From Faecalimicrobium dakarense (lineage in GTDB: Bacteria > Bacillota > Clostridia > Peptostreptococcales > Peptostreptococcaceae): DNA of 64,000 bases. This document shows, in pieces, positions 49,085 to 58,514 of this stretch (within the stretch, counting starts at the first letter, position 1; each line of letters opens with the position of its first letter). The DNA is taken from the NCBI RefSeq assembly GCF_000499525.1, contig NZ_HG529431.1:29249-93248 (forward strand), given 5' to 3'. The translations under genes were made by a program, and so were the position numbers. The notes beneath the pieces are model-generated. The model was given only the letters and a program-made list of their open reading frames with translations, had not been told where the DNA came from and made no database searches.

Positions 49085-50278
49085 CTACTTACAATTATCT
49101 TTATTTAGCCAATGAGGTGTAAGTGGAGTTAATACCTCGCACCCATTCTTAGTAACTAAAATCATATCTTCTATATTAAATCCACCAAATCCTGTCATAT
49201 AAAATGGTGTTTCTATACAAATAATCATACCTTCCTCTAAAGGTCTTTTTTCGTTTAATGAAACAAATGGGGCATCTGCAGTTTGAGGACCCATACTTAT
49301 ACTATGTCCTAAATGCCCTCTTTCATAAAACTTATAATCTGCCTTAACATGATTGAATCCTATTTTAAATAATTCATCAAAAGTTAATCCTGGTTTTATT
49401 GCTTCTATCATTAGCTTTTGTGCTTCGCAAAGTTTTTCCTTTAATTCATATGCTATAGGATGTGCATCCCCTACAATCCAAGTTCTAGAAAAATCTGTTG
49501 TGTAAAAATTAGTATCTCCATTTACACCACCATCAAATTTCACTATGTCTCCATTTTGTATCTTTCTATCAGTTGACCTACAAAGCCTTCCTGAATTTTC
49601 ACCTGCACAGAAAGAAGACCATCCACTTGGTAAACATGTACTATATTCCATTACCTTTTTGCAATAAATATCAAATAGCTCTCTTTCTGTTCTTCCTATC
49701 TCTACAAATTGGCTTGTATAATTTAGTGCTTCATCCGCAACTCTTGCAAGTTTTTTAAAGTACTCTATTTCATCATCTTCTTTCACTGCTCTAGACTCTA
49801 AAAATAAATTTGATATATTAACAAATTTAGCTTCTGGTAGCCTTTCTTCTAGTGATTTGTAATAGTTAACAGGTAAATAATCTAGTTCTAATCCTACTGT
49901 CTTATTTTGTAGTCCAAGTTCTTCTATTGTCTCGACAACAACATCTAAAGATGTAACAAATTTAGAATCTGATAACACTTCCTCATTAGCAATTACTTGT
50001 TCAAATGTTTTTGCCCCAACCCATGTACTATATTTTTTTACAATACAATCCATGTAATCTGAAAAAGCTTCTGACTCAAAATCCATTCCAATTGCCACAG
50101 GTTTAGTATCTTCTTTATTGTCTAAAATCGCCACTGCAAAATGTGGTTGTCTAGATACTGTATGTTGATGCGAAGAATAAGCCGTTATATAAGTAAAATT
50201 CTCTGGAGAATTTACTATAGCACCATCTATATTGTATTTTTTAAGTAAGTTTTTTATTTTATTAGTCTTTGGTTTCAT
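49085..50278 (-). CDS. M24 family peptidase (Xaa-Pro dipeptidase type)
   Basis: 397 residues in the creatinase/prolidase fold: N-terminal domain (about 1-165), then a pita-bread catalytic domain. The five metal ligands are visible: DGGVNGDTNFYTTDFSRTW (two Asp), GHLGHSISMGP (His), MIICIETPFYM (Glu), GGFNIEDMILV (Glu). It cleaves X-Pro peptides or related amides. Last gene of the operon with an AbgT transporter and a PatB-type lyase, 52 nt behind abgT. Confidence 0.88.
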   Translation of the reverse strand: MKPKTNKIKNLLKKYNIDGAIVNSPENFTYITAYSSHQHTVSRQPHFAVAILDNKEDTKPVAIGMDFESEAFSDYMDCIVKKYSTWVGAKTFEQVIANEEVLSDSKFVTSLDVVVETIEELGLQNKTVGLELDYLPVNYYKSLEERLPEAKFVNISNLFLESRAVKEDDEIEYFKKLARVADEALNYTSQFVEIGRTERELFDIYCKKVMEYSTCLPSGWSSFCAGENSGRLCRSTDRKIQNGDIVKFDGGVNGDTNFYTTDFSRTWIVGDAHPIAYELKEKLCEAQKLMIEAIKPGLTFDELFKIGFNHVKADYKFYERGHLGHSISMGPQTADAPFVSLNEKRPLEEGMIICIETPFYMTGFGGFNIEDMILVTKNGCEVLTPLTPHWLNKDNCK

Positions 50279-50329
50279 GATAATCTCTTCCCTCTTCTAT
50301 ATGATTTAACCTATTTTAAGAATTAAATA

Positions 50330-51889
50330 CTACATAGGATAAAATAATGGTGCTCCTGGACCTAATGGTAAATTTAAGAAGTACCATACTATAAATAATG
50401 CTATCCATCCTATTAAAAATGCTATTGAGTAAGGAACCATAGTAGTTATTAATGTACCTACTCCAGCTTTTTTGTCGTATTTTTGACAGAATGCAACTAT
50501 TAATGCAAAGAACGGCATTAATGGTGCTATAACGTTTGTACATGAATCCCCTATTCTATAAACAACTTGTGTTAATTCCGGAGATAATCCTATTCTCATA
50601 AACATCGGTACGAATATTGGAGCCATTAAAACCCATTTAGCAGAATCAACTGCTATAAATATATTTATTATTGCAGTTAATACTATGAAACATATTATTA
50701 AAGGTAAACCTACAAATCCTGTCTTTTCTAAGACTTGGGCTCCATTAACAGATATTATTGTTCCAAGGTTTGAATAGTCAAAGTATTTTATAAATTGTCC
50801 TGCAAAGAATATAAGAACTAAGAACCCTGTTATTCCTCCTATACCTTTAACCATTAACTCTATTATATCTTTATCGTTTTTAACTACTTTTGCCCCTATC
50901 CCGTAGAATATTCCTGGTACTAAGAATACTCCACCCATTATAGGAATTATACTACTCATAAATGGAGAACTTAAAACTCCACCAGTTTCTGGATCTCTTA
51001 ATACCCCATTTTCAGGAACTACTAAAAGTAATATAAGCACAACATATAACAATAATGATAATAACGCAAATTTCATTCCTCTTTTTTCTAAATCAGTTAT
51101 ATCATTAACTACTGATTCCTCTTCTTTAGCCTTGTATTCACCTAACCTTGGTTCAACTATTTTTTCTGTTACATAAGTAGCAACTGCTGTTATTAAAAAT
51201 GTTGATACCACCATAAAGAACCAGTTTGAAGTCGGTTGAACTAAATAATTAGGATCTAACATATGAGCTGCTTCTGTAGATATACCAGCAAACATCGGAT
51301 CATTGCTACCTATTAATAAGTTTGCACTCCATCCTCCAGAAACCCCAGCAAATGCTGCTGCTAAACCTGCTATTGGATGTCTTCCAAAACTCATAAATAT
51401 TATTGCCCCTAACGGAACTAATACAACATAACCTGTAGATGATGCTATATTTGATACAATCCCTAGTAATACAACCATTGCTGTTACATATTTTCTTGGA
51501 GTAACTTTTGCTATTTTTCTTAAACCTGCTGATAAGAATCCTGTTCCTTCTGCAACGCCAACACATAAAATTACTACAAATACAGGACCTAATGGGAAGA
51601 ATCCTGTAAAGTTGCTAATTACATTAGTAAACATAAATCTTATACCATCTGGTGATAATAAACTTTGAGCTGTTACAGTATTTTTAACAATCTCTCCTGT
51701 TGCAGTATCTACCATATCATAAGAAACACTTACACCCATACTACCCATAATTGCTGATACTACTATTATTAAAGCACTTAATATTATAAATATTGTAGCA
51801 GGATGAGGAAGAGAGTTCCCTACTCTCTCCACTGTATCTAACGATCGTAGTACAAAACTTTTCTTTTGTTTTTTCATTCTAGCTTGCAT
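50330..51889 (-). CDS. AbgT family transporter (p-aminobenzoyl-glutamate type)
   Basis: 519 residues, about 12 membrane segments, family start (VERVGNSLPHPATIFIILSA) and the conserved region LAAAFAGVSGGWSANLLIGS, followed by ISTEAAHML. In E. coli AbgT takes up p-aminobenzoyl-glutamate; relatives export sulfonamides. Here it is between an aminotransferase-fold lyase and a dipeptidase, so a peptide-like or amino-acid conjugate is more likely as substrate (inference). Confidence 0.9.
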   Translation of the reverse strand: MQARMKKQKKSFVLRSLDTVERVGNSLPHPATIFIILSALIIVVSAIMGSMGVSVSYDMVDTATGEIVKNTVTAQSLLSPDGIRFMFTNVISNFTGFFPLGPVFVVILCVGVAEGTGFLSAGLRKIAKVTPRKYVTAMVVLLGIVSNIASSTGYVVLVPLGAIIFMSFGRHPIAGLAAAFAGVSGGWSANLLIGSNDPMFAGISTEAAHMLDPNYLVQPTSNWFFMVVSTFLITAVATYVTEKIVEPRLGEYKAKEEESVVNDITDLEKRGMKFALLSLLLYVVLILLLVVPENGVLRDPETGGVLSSPFMSSIIPIMGGVFLVPGIFYGIGAKVVKNDKDIIELMVKGIGGITGFLVLIFFAGQFIKYFDYSNLGTIISVNGAQVLEKTGFVGLPLIICFIVLTAIINIFIAVDSAKWVLMAPIFVPMFMRIGLSPELTQVVYRIGDSCTNVIAPLMPFFALIVAFCQKYDKKAGVGTLITTMVPYSIAFLIGWIALFIVWYFLNLPLGPGAPLFYPM

Positions 51890-51919
51890 TTTAATCCCCC
51901 TAGTTAATTTTGTTTTTAT

Positions 51920-53092
51920 TTAAAGACTAATAACTGCTTCTTTTAGTTGATTCATTGCCTTTTCTAATAATAATCTTGAACAAGCAACATTAAGTCTCAT
52001 GTATCCTTCTCCACCTTCTCCAAAGCTTCTTCCATCATTTAACCCTAATTTAGCTTTATTTATAAAGAAATCAACTAAATCATCTCCATCTAAACCTAGA
52101 TCCTTACAATTAAGCCACATTAAATATGTACAGTCAGGTCTGTTTGGTTTTATTTGAGGTATATTTTCTTTACAGAAATTGATTATATAATCTATATTTC
52201 CTTCTAAGTATTTTAGTAATTGTTTTAACCACTCTTCTCCATGTTCATAGGCAGCCATGTTAGAGACTAAGCTAAAACAATTATTTCTCTTAGAATCTAA
52301 TCTTCCTTGAACATCTTCATACTTTTCTTTTAATTCAATATTTGGAAATACAGTTGTTGATACTTGTAATCCTGCTAAGTTAAATGTTTTCGTTGCTGAT
52401 ATACAAGTTACTGTATTTTTTGAAAATTCTTCTGATATAGAAGCCATCGGTATATGTTTATTTTCCCAAAGCATTAAATCTGAATGTATTTCATCAGATA
52501 TAACCATAACTCCATTATCTAGACAAATTTGCCCTACTTTAGTTAACTCTTCTTTTGTCCAAACTCTACCTACAGGATTATGTGGATTACAAATTATTAA
52601 ATACTTTGCCCCTTGTTTAGCTTTTTCTTCTAGATCATCAAAATCTATGTAATAATCTCCATCTATAAGTTTAAGAGGATTGTATAATAGTTCGCCTCCC
52701 CAGTCTTCAACTGCTGTAAAAAATTCTGAGTAAACAGGTGGTTGTACAATAACATTTTCCCCTTCTCCTAAAAACTCTCTCATAAAATGGCACATCATAG
52801 GCATTACACCTGTTGAATGAGACATATATTTTATATCTATATCCCAATTATTTTTTTTCTTTTGCCAATCTTTTACTAATTCAAAATATCTTTCTGGTCT
52901 TGCTGTGTATCCAAACATACCTTGATTAGCTCTATCTATCATCGCATCTATTATCGGTTGAGCAGTTTTTAAATCCATATCTGCTATCCAAAGCGGTATT
53001 ATATCTTCCCTTCCAAATTTATTTGCTGCTTCATCATGTTTTGCCGAATAGTTGTTACTACGATCCATTATTGGATTAAAATCGTAAATCAT
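51920..53092 (-). CDS. PatB/MalY-type PLP C-S lyase
   Basis: 390 residues. Fold-type I PLP enzyme with IPLWIADMDLKTAQPI (PatB/MalY signature), STGVMPMM, CNPHNPVGRVWTKEEL, ISDEIHSDLML and the PLP lysine in SATKTFNLAGLQ. Such enzymes split cystathionine, cysteine conjugates or similar C-S compounds into a thiol, pyruvate and ammonia. First gene of the operon, with a sigma-54 promoter 38 nt before the ATG. Together with the transporter and peptidase it suggests import and breakdown of a sulfur-containing peptide or conjugate. Confidence 0.88.
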   Translation of the reverse strand: MIYDFNPIMDRSNNYSAKHDEAANKFGREDIIPLWIADMDLKTAQPIIDAMIDRANQGMFGYTARPERYFELVKDWQKKKNNWDIDIKYMSHSTGVMPMMCHFMREFLGEGENVIVQPPVYSEFFTAVEDWGGELLYNPLKLIDGDYYIDFDDLEEKAKQGAKYLIICNPHNPVGRVWTKEELTKVGQICLDNGVMVISDEIHSDLMLWENKHIPMASISEEFSKNTVTCISATKTFNLAGLQVSTTVFPNIELKEKYEDVQGRLDSKRNNCFSLVSNMAAYEHGEEWLKQLLKYLEGNIDYIINFCKENIPQIKPNRPDCTYLMWLNCKDLGLDGDDLVDFFINKAKLGLNDGRSFGEGGEGYMRLNVACSRLLLEKAMNQLKEAVISL

Positions 53093-53129
53093 AACTATAC
53101 CCCCTTAAAATTTTTTATACTATTACTTT

Positions 53130-53147
53130 AAGCAATATTTATGCCAA
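53130..53147 (-). promoter_or_regulatory. Sigma-54 promoter of the patB operon
   Basis: TTGGCATAAATATTGCTT matches the -24/-12 pattern (TGGCAC, then TTGC, with exact spacing), one mismatch in the first box. The start of transcription would be about 28 nt before the patB ATG. The activator is encoded at the end of the same gene group. Confidence 0.8.
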
Positions 53148-53210
53148 ATTTACCATTATGAAAACTTTTTCCTCAGCATTGTATTATAAGGTGTATATTT
53201 AAACAATACA

Positions 53211-53234
53211 ACAATGTTAATATTTAAACATTGT
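53211..53234 (-). promoter_or_regulatory. Probable activator-binding palindrome
   Basis: ACAATGTT (53211-53218), 8-nt spacer, AACATTGT (53227-53234): perfect inverted repeat, about 80 nt upstream of the sigma-54 promoter, the usual place for an enhancer site. A related TTTAAACAATAC lies next to it at 53198-53209. Confidence 0.6.
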
Positions 53235-53280
53235 ACGACATTTTTCTATATTTATTATACATTAAAATTATTTTTCTATA

Positions 53281-53372
53281 ACGGTTAACTATTATTATTG
53301 GCATTATAAAATAACCATTTTATGTAAATTGGTTATTTTATATGGTTAGTTTTATGGTTATTTAATAACCAT
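53281..53372. promoter_or_regulatory. Cluster of GGTTATT palindromes
   Basis: Two inverted repeats of the same half-site: AAATAACCA (53309-53317) with TGGTTATTT (53330-53338), and a 19-bp palindrome ATGGTTATTTAATAACCAT (53354-53372). Further half-sites are at 53283 and 53343. The protein that binds is unknown; it lies upstream of the enhancer palindrome of the patB operon. The rest of 53093-53457 has no gene. Confidence 0.5.
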
Positions 53373-53401
53373 TTATTACTTCATATATTTTTATATATAA
53401 A

Positions 53402-53450
53402 AACTCTCTTAATATTGGTGCTAACATACCCAATATTAAGAGAGCTTTCT
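53402..53450 (-). terminator. Terminator after the EAL gene
   Basis: CTCTCTTAATATTGG / CCAATATTAAGAGAG, 15-bp stem followed by TTTTTAT. Confidence 0.92.
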
Positions 53451-53457
53451 ATATAAA

Positions 53458-54246
53458 TTATATTTTTATCATTTCTGTATATTTATTAAATGGTACTGGT
53501 CGTGAGTAAAGGTACCCTTGACCATAATCTATCCCAAGACTCATAGCTATATTATGATCATCTTGTGTTTCTATCCCTTCTATTACAACTTTGCATCCTA
53601 AGCTTCTTCCCATATCAACAATTCCCCTTAGTACTTTAATCTTTTTTTCTTTATTATCACTAGGTTTTGGTAAAAACTCTCTTGGTATTTTTATCTCGCC
53701 AAAATTAATATTGCATAATCTATAGTAAGAAGAATATCCTGTTCCAAAATCATCTATTGATATTTTATAACCTCTTTCATCTAACTTATTTATTGTTTCT
53801 ATAATTCCTTCATATTCATTTATAGGGTCTGTTTCTAGTATTTCCAGTATTATCTGTTTTGGGTTAATTGAATATTTTTTAGTTATATTTAATATATCAT
53901 CATATATATTAGAATTCTTTAATGTATTTATAGATATATTTATAGAATAAGTATTATAACTGCAATTACTTTTTATTATGTCTTTACACATTTTTTCAAA
54001 TACATGTATATCAAATTCATATTCTTTATCTAAATCCCTTATTATTTCTATAAATTCTATGGGAGATACTAATCCAAACTCCGGATGATACCATCTACTT
54101 AAAATCTCCCATGATATTATATTTCTATTTATTATATCGACTTTGGGCTGATATACTATACTAAACCCAAGCTTATCATTAGATAGAATATCTTCTTTTA
54201 CTGCTAAATATTTTTTTTGGAATTCATTTCTATTCAAAGGCCCCAT
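53458..54246 (-). CDS. EAL-domain cyclic-di-GMP phosphodiesterase
   Basis: About 262 residues from the ATG at 54246 (MGPLNRNEFQKKY), chosen because GGGAGGG precedes it; the longer frame opening runs into the riboswitch. It is almost only an EAL domain: YQPKVDIINRNIISWEILSR (the EAL triplet is here EIL), SINISINTLKN (metal Asn), ILEILETDPINEYEG (Glu), ISIDDFGTGYSSYYRL (DDFG), KVVIEGIETQ (Glu and the loop). All core metal and catalytic residues seem present, so it should cut cyclic-di-GMP. Expressed behind a cyclic-di-GMP-II riboswitch (54269-54380) and ended by a strong terminator. Confidence 0.88.
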   Translation of the reverse strand: MGPLNRNEFQKKYLAVKEDILSNDKLGFSIVYQPKVDIINRNIISWEILSRWYHPEFGLVSPIEFIEIIRDLDKEYEFDIHVFEKMCKDIIKSNCSYNTYSINISINTLKNSNIYDDILNITKKYSINPKQIILEILETDPINEYEGIIETINKLDERGYKISIDDFGTGYSSYYRLCNINFGEIKIPREFLPKPSDNKEKKIKVLRGIVDMGRSLGCKVVIEGIETQDDHNIAMSLGIDYGQGYLYSRPVPFNKYTEMIKI

Positions 54247-54268
54247 ATTCCCTCCCACTATTTTATAT

Positions 54269-54380
54269 AAAAAAAAACTAAAAATATCAGTAGATATTTT
54301 TAGCCGGTTGTACCAATAACTCCACATATTCTAGGTACCCATATACAGAATATGCTTCAAAGCATCTAATTATATATTAA
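54269..54380 (-). ncRNA. Cyclic-di-GMP class II riboswitch before the EAL gene
   Basis: Core ATGGGTACCTAG with GGTACAACCGGC, the class II pairing of GTACC with GGTAC and the conserved CAACCG. The 3' strand of P1 (CTAA) is the start of a terminator CTAAAAATATC / GATATTTTTAG followed by nine T (54269-54303). Ligand binding should hold P1 and stop terminator formation: ON switch. Sequence differs from the two pilin copies, so it is not a recent duplicate. Confidence 0.85.
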
Positions 54381-54454
54381 ACCCTCTATGGTATATATGT
54401 CTATTCATTTATATGCATTTTTACTTTTTTATAAAAATATGTTTCACATACAAT

Positions 54455-54494
54455 AAAAAGCACATAAAATCTAATTAGATTTTACGTGCTTTTT
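54455..54494 (-). terminator. Terminator after tatD
   Basis: AAAAAGCACGTAAAATCT / AGATTTTATGTGCTTTTT, strong stem just after the tatD stop. Confidence 0.9.
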
Positions 54495-54499
54495 ATAAT

Positions 54500-55273
54500 T
54501 TATTTATTTATACCAAAAAATTTCTTAGCATTTTCTTTTGTAGCTTCACATACTGCTTCATAAGATATACCCTTTTCTTGTGCTATCTTATCTGCAACAA
54601 ATTGAACTAATGATGGGTCATTTCTTTTCCCCCTATGTGGCTCTGGAGCCATATATGGAGAATCTGTTTCTATTAATAGATATTCTAGCGGTATTTCTCT
54701 TACTACCTCTCTAGTTTTCTTATTATTTTTGAAAGTTACAGTTCCTGGTATAGAAATGTAGCAACCCATTTTTATATATTCCTTAGCTAGTTCTACATTT
54801 CCACTATAACAATGTAGCACACATCCTATTTCAGGACTTTTAGTATTTTTGATTATTTCAAAAGTATCTCCATGTGCATCTCTATCATGTATTATTATAG
54901 GTAACTTAAGCTCATTAGCTAATTCTATTTGCTTTTTAAACCACTCTTTTTGTACTTCTCTAGGAGAATTATCATAGTAATAATCAAGACCTATCTCTCC
55001 TATTGCAACTACTTTGTCATTTTCAGTAGCTAGCTTTCTTAAAGTATCTATTGCAGTTTCATCTAGTTCACCTACATCATGTGGATGAACTCCTACAGCT
55101 GCATATATAAAATCATACCCTTTTGAAAGTTCAATGGCACTTATTGATGTTTCTATATCTGCACCTGGATTTACTACTAAATCAACATTTTTTTCTTTTA
55201 AAGACTTTATTAATTCTTCTCTATCTTCATCAAATCTTTCATCATTTAAATGTGCATGTGAGTCAAATAACAT
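54500..55273 (-). CDS. tatD: TatD-family metal-dependent DNase
   Basis: 257 residues, TIM-barrel amidohydrolase fold. Metal residues in LFDSHAHLNDERF, AIGEIGLDYYYD, PIIIHDRDAHGD, CVLHCYSGNVE and IETDSPYMAPEPHRG. Known for exonuclease action and D-Tyr-tRNA related roles in some species. 19 nt after metG, same order as metS-yabD in Bacillus. Confidence 0.93.
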   Translation of the reverse strand: MLFDSHAHLNDERFDEDREELIKSLKEKNVDLVVNPGADIETSISAIELSKGYDFIYAAVGVHPHDVGELDETAIDTLRKLATENDKVVAIGEIGLDYYYDNSPREVQKEWFKKQIELANELKLPIIIHDRDAHGDTFEIIKNTKSPEIGCVLHCYSGNVELAKEYIKMGCYISIPGTVTFKNNKKTREVVREIPLEYLLIETDSPYMAPEPHRGKRNDPSLVQFVADKIAQEKGISYEAVCEATKENAKKFFGINK

Positions 55274-55292
55274 ATTTTATTCTCCTAACTAA

Positions 55293-57230
55293 TTAACGAA
55301 CTTCGCATCCATCCTTAGCACCTGTCGCTGTTGGAACTACTAAGTCATCTCCATCATTTCCAGCTGCTAATATCATACCTTGAGATTCTACACCTCTTAA
55401 TTTAACTGGTTTTAAGTTACATACTACTATAACTTCTTTACCAACCATATCTTCTGGCTTATACCAAGATGCTATTCCAGATACTATTTGTCTTGTTTCT
55501 GGTCCTATTTTAATTTGAGATACTAATAATCTATCTGCTTTTGGATGCTTTTCACAGCTTATTACTTTACCTACTCTAAGTTCTACTTTATCTAATTCGT
55601 CTATTGTTATATTTTCTTTGTGTTCTATTGGTTCTTCAACTACTTCATCCTTTTTCTCTGAGAATAGTTCATTTAATTCTTCTACTTCTTTTTCTATATC
55701 TAATCTAGGGAATAAAGATTCACCTTTGTGAACTTTAGTATTTTCTCCTATAAGACCGAAAGTGTTAGTACTTTCCCAAGTTGTTAATTCTTCATTAACT
55801 ATTCCTAATTGACAGTATATCTTTTTAGCTGTTTCATTCATTATTGGATTTATAAGAGTAGCTATTATTCTTATAGATTCACATAAATTATAAAGTACAG
55901 TATCTAAAGTATCTTTATTAGATTCATCTTTAGCTAAAGCCCAAGGCATAGTTTCATCTATATACTTGTTAGTTCTTCTTATTAATTTCCAAGCACTTTC
56001 TAATGCTTCATTAAATTGAAGTTTATCCATTTCTTTTTCGAAGTTTTCTACTGATAATTTAGCTACATCTTTTAAATCTGCATCAAATTCAGTATTTGCT
56101 TTTGACATTGGTATTATACCACCATTGTACTTTTCAACCATTGCAACTGTTCTACTTACTAAGTTTCCTAAGTCATTAGCTAAATCTGAATTTAATCTTG
56201 TTACAAAGTTTCTATGAGTGTAGTTTCCATCTTGGCCAAATGCAAACTCTCTTAATAAGAAGTATTTTAATGAATCTACTCCGTATCTTTCTATCATTTG
56301 CTCTGGGTAAACTATATTTCCTTTTGATTTACTCATTTTATCATTATCAAATAATATCCATCCATGTCCATATACTTGTGTAGGAACTTCTTCACCTAGA
56401 GCCATAAGTATTGCTGGCCATATTATAGTATGGAATCTCATTATTTCTTTACCTACTATATGAACATTGGCTGGCCAGAAATTTTTGTAATCTGAATCAT
56501 TTTCACTCATATATCCTAACGCTGTTATGTAGTTGCATAAAGCATCTACCCAAACGTATATAACGTGTTTCTCATCAAATGGTACTTTTATACCCCAGTC
56601 AAATGTAGTTCTAGTTACACATAAATCTTCTAATCCTTTATCTAAGAAGTTCGCAACCATTTCATTTTTTCTTGATACTGGGAAACAGAAGTTAGGATCA
56701 GCAAATAATTCTCTTAATCTATCTTCATATTTAGATAATTTGAAGAAATAAGCTTCTTCCTTAGCTAAATAAGTATCTCTTCCACAGTCAGGACACTTAT
56801 TTCCTTCTAATAATTGAGATTCTGTCCAGAAACTTTCACATGGAGTACAGTATCTTCCTTCATAAGCGCCTTTGTATATATCACCTTGTTCATATAACTT
56901 AGTAAATATCTTTTGGATTATTACCTTATGTCTATCTTGTGTTGTTCTTATGAAATCATCATATGATATGTCCATTGTGTTCCATAATTTTTTTATATCT
57001 GCTATCATTCCATCTAGGTACTCTATCTCTGTCATACCTTTTTCTCTAGCAGTTTTTTGTATTTTTTCTCCGTGCTCATCAGTTCCTGTTAAGAATTTTA
57101 CATCATATCCACAGAAACGCTTAAATCTAGCTATTGCATCTGCTGCAACAGTTGTATAAGTATGTCCTATATGTAAGTTACCACTTGGATAATATATAGG
57201 CGTTGTTACATAAAAACTTGGTTTAGTCAT
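55293..57230 (-). CDS. metG: Methionyl-tRNA synthetase
   Basis: 645 residues. Class I signature with HIGH in [20 protein letters not shown] and KMSKS in [17 protein letters not shown]. One zinc knuckle ([19 protein letters not shown]). The C-terminal 105 residues are an EMAPII-like tRNA-binding domain ([20 protein letters not shown]) joined by an acidic linker. The ATG at 57230 has GGGAGG before it; the longer frame adds five codons without a site. Preceded by a T-box with a methionine codon in the specifier position. Confidence 0.97.
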   Translation of the reverse strand: MTKPSFYVTTPIYYPSGNLHIGHTYTTVAADAIARFKRFCGYDVKFLTGTDEHGEKIQKTAREKGMTEIEYLDGMIADIKKLWNTMDISYDDFIRTTQDRHKVIIQKIFTKLYEQGDIYKGAYEGRYCTPCESFWTESQLLEGNKCPDCGRDTYLAKEEAYFFKLSKYEDRLRELFADPNFCFPVSRKNEMVANFLDKGLEDLCVTRTTFDWGIKVPFDEKHVIYVWVDALCNYITALGYMSENDSDYKNFWPANVHIVGKEIMRFHTIIWPAILMALGEEVPTQVYGHGWILFDNDKMSKSKGNIVYPEQMIERYGVDSLKYFLLREFAFGQDGNYTHRNFVTRLNSDLANDLGNLVSRTVAMVEKYNGGIIPMSKANTEFDADLKDVAKLSVENFEKEMDKLQFNEALESAWKLIRRTNKYIDETMPWALAKDESNKDTLDTVLYNLCESIRIIATLINPIMNETAKKIYCQLGIVNEELTTWESTNTFGLIGENTKVHKGESLFPRLDIEKEVEELNELFSEKKDEVVEEPIEHKENITIDELDKVELRVGKVISCEKHPKADRLLVSQIKIGPETRQIVSGIASWYKPEDMVGKEVIVVCNLKPVKLRGVESQGMILAAGNDGDDLVVPTATGAKDGCEVR

Positions 57231-57254
57231 GTTATTACCTCCCATTTATTGTAT

Positions 57255-57500
57255 TAAAAAACTCGCCTCCTATAATACATAGGGGCGAGATTATTCACGG
57301 TACCACCCTAATTTATCTATATTTATATAGATATCTTAGCAGACTTTTAACGGGTCTAATCGTCTTATCTTAAGGAATAAATCGTTTGGATAAGAAAGCT
57401 CCAAGGCCATGTTCAATAATTTCTTTAACGCTAGCTTTCACCTAATCTAGCTCTCTGTTAGAAAAAGTCCTTATTTACTCTTCTTTTCATAGCTTATTAA
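57255..57500 (-). ncRNA. T-box leader of metG, methionine type
   Basis: Stem I with GCTAGATTAGG and GAACATGGCCTTGGAGC: the specifier position reads ATG. The T-box sequence AGGGTGGTACCGTG is at 57296-57311. The terminator CTCGCCCCTATG / CATAGGGGCGAG-like stem with TTTTTT is at 57255-57289. Uncharged tRNA-Met should prevent termination and raise MetG. Confidence 0.92.
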
Positions 57501-57561
57501 TATTAAACTTTAATATTAGTTTATACTTATTTTTACTATTTTATACAATAGCATTTTATTT

Positions 57562-57600
57562 ATAAGTACTATATGCATTACTGTATGAAATAGTACTTAT
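57562..57600. repeat. Perfect 11-bp inverted repeat between metG leader and ABC operon
   Basis: ATAAGTACTAT (57562-57572) and ATAGTACTTAT (57590-57600), 17-nt spacer. No gene lies between 57501 and 57780. It could be an operator near the metG promoter; nothing else shows its role. Confidence 0.4.
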
Positions 57601-57646
57601 ATAATAATATATTTCTTTTTTAATGTCCATATTTTTTATATACTAA

Positions 57647-57687
57647 GGAATTATAAATTATCTGATTTGTAGATAATTTATAATTCC
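57647..57687 (-). terminator. 17-bp perfect hairpin after the ABC operon
   Basis: GGAATTATAAATTATCT (57647-57663) and AGATAATTTATAATTCC (57671-57687), 7-nt loop. It lies behind the ABC ATPase gene; the T-run is poor, so termination is possible but not certain. It is part of the dispersed repeat at 57699-57770. Confidence 0.5.
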
Positions 57688-57698
57688 AACTGATAAGC

Positions 57699-57770
57699 TT
57701 GAGCAACGGACGCAGTCGTTTGAGCAACGTGTTGGCGAATCACTTGAGCGACATGAGCGAAGCGAATTTT
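57699..57770 (+). repeat. Dispersed GAGCGA-type repeat, copy 1
   Basis: Contains CTTGAGCAACGG, TTTGAGCAACG and CTTGAGCGACATGAGCGAAG. Related copies are at 60182-60246 (other orientation) and 63871-63922. Each lies beside an AT palindrome built on GAATTATAA or GGAAATTATAATTTCC. No coding capacity. Confidence 0.55.
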
Positions 57771-57780
57771 GTAATCAAAA

Positions 57781-58503
57781 CTATATAACTTTATCTAAAA
57801 ATTGCTTAGTTCTTATATGTCTTGGATTTTCAAATACTTCACTAGGCACACCTTCTTCTAATATATACCCTTCATCCATAAATACAACCTTATTAGCTAC
57901 TTCTTTAGCAAATCCCATTTCATGGGTTACAACAATCATAGTCATACCTTCATTTGCTAGTTCTTTCATAACATCTAATACTTCTTTTACCATTTCTGGA
58001 TCAAGAGCTGAAGTTGGTTCATCAAACAACATTACATCCGGCTTCATAGCCAAAGCTCTTGCTATAGCTATTCTTTGCTTTTGTCCCCCTGATAGTTGGT
58101 CTGGATATGAATCCTTCTTATCTTTAAGTCCAACTCTATCTAACAATGCTATTGCTTCTTTTACAGCTTGTTCTCTTGAGATCTTTCTTAATTTCATTGG
58201 AGCTAATGCTATATTATCTAATACTGACATATTTGGAAATAGATTAAAGTTTTGAAAAACCATACCTATATGTTCTCTAGTTTTATTTATATCACTTTTT
58301 TTATCTAATATATTATTATCCATAAATAATATATTTCCACCATTAGGTTTTTCTAATAAATTGATGCATCTTAATAATGTACTTTTACCTGATCCACTAG
58401 GACCAAGTATTGCTACTATTTCACCTTTTTTTATTTCTAAATTTATATCTTTTAATACTTCTAATTTCCCAAATTTCTTTTTAATATTTTGTATTTTTAT
58501 CAT
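57781..58503 (-). CDS. Amino-acid ABC transporter ATP-binding protein
   Basis: 240 residues. Walker [22 protein letters not shown]-loop [15 protein letters not shown], signature [19 protein letters not shown], Walker [17 protein letters not shown], His-switch VVTHEMGFA. Closest in type to GlnQ/ArtM/HisP polar amino-acid importers. Third gene of the SBP-permease-ATPase operon behind a tandem T-box leader whose specifier reads AGA, so arginine is the likely cargo (inference). Confidence 0.92.
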   Translation of the reverse strand: MIKIQNIKKKFGKLEVLKDINLEIKKGEIVAILGPSGSGKSTLLRCINLLEKPNGGNILFMDNNILDKKSDINKTREHIGMVFQNFNLFPNMSVLDNIALAPMKLRKISREQAVKEAIALLDRVGLKDKKDSYPDQLSGGQKQRIAIARALAMKPDVMLFDEPTSALDPEMVKEVLDVMKELANEGMTMIVVTHEMGFAKEVANKVVFMDEGYILEEGVPSEVFENPRHIRTKQFLDKVI

Positions 58504-58514
58504 ATATATCCTCC

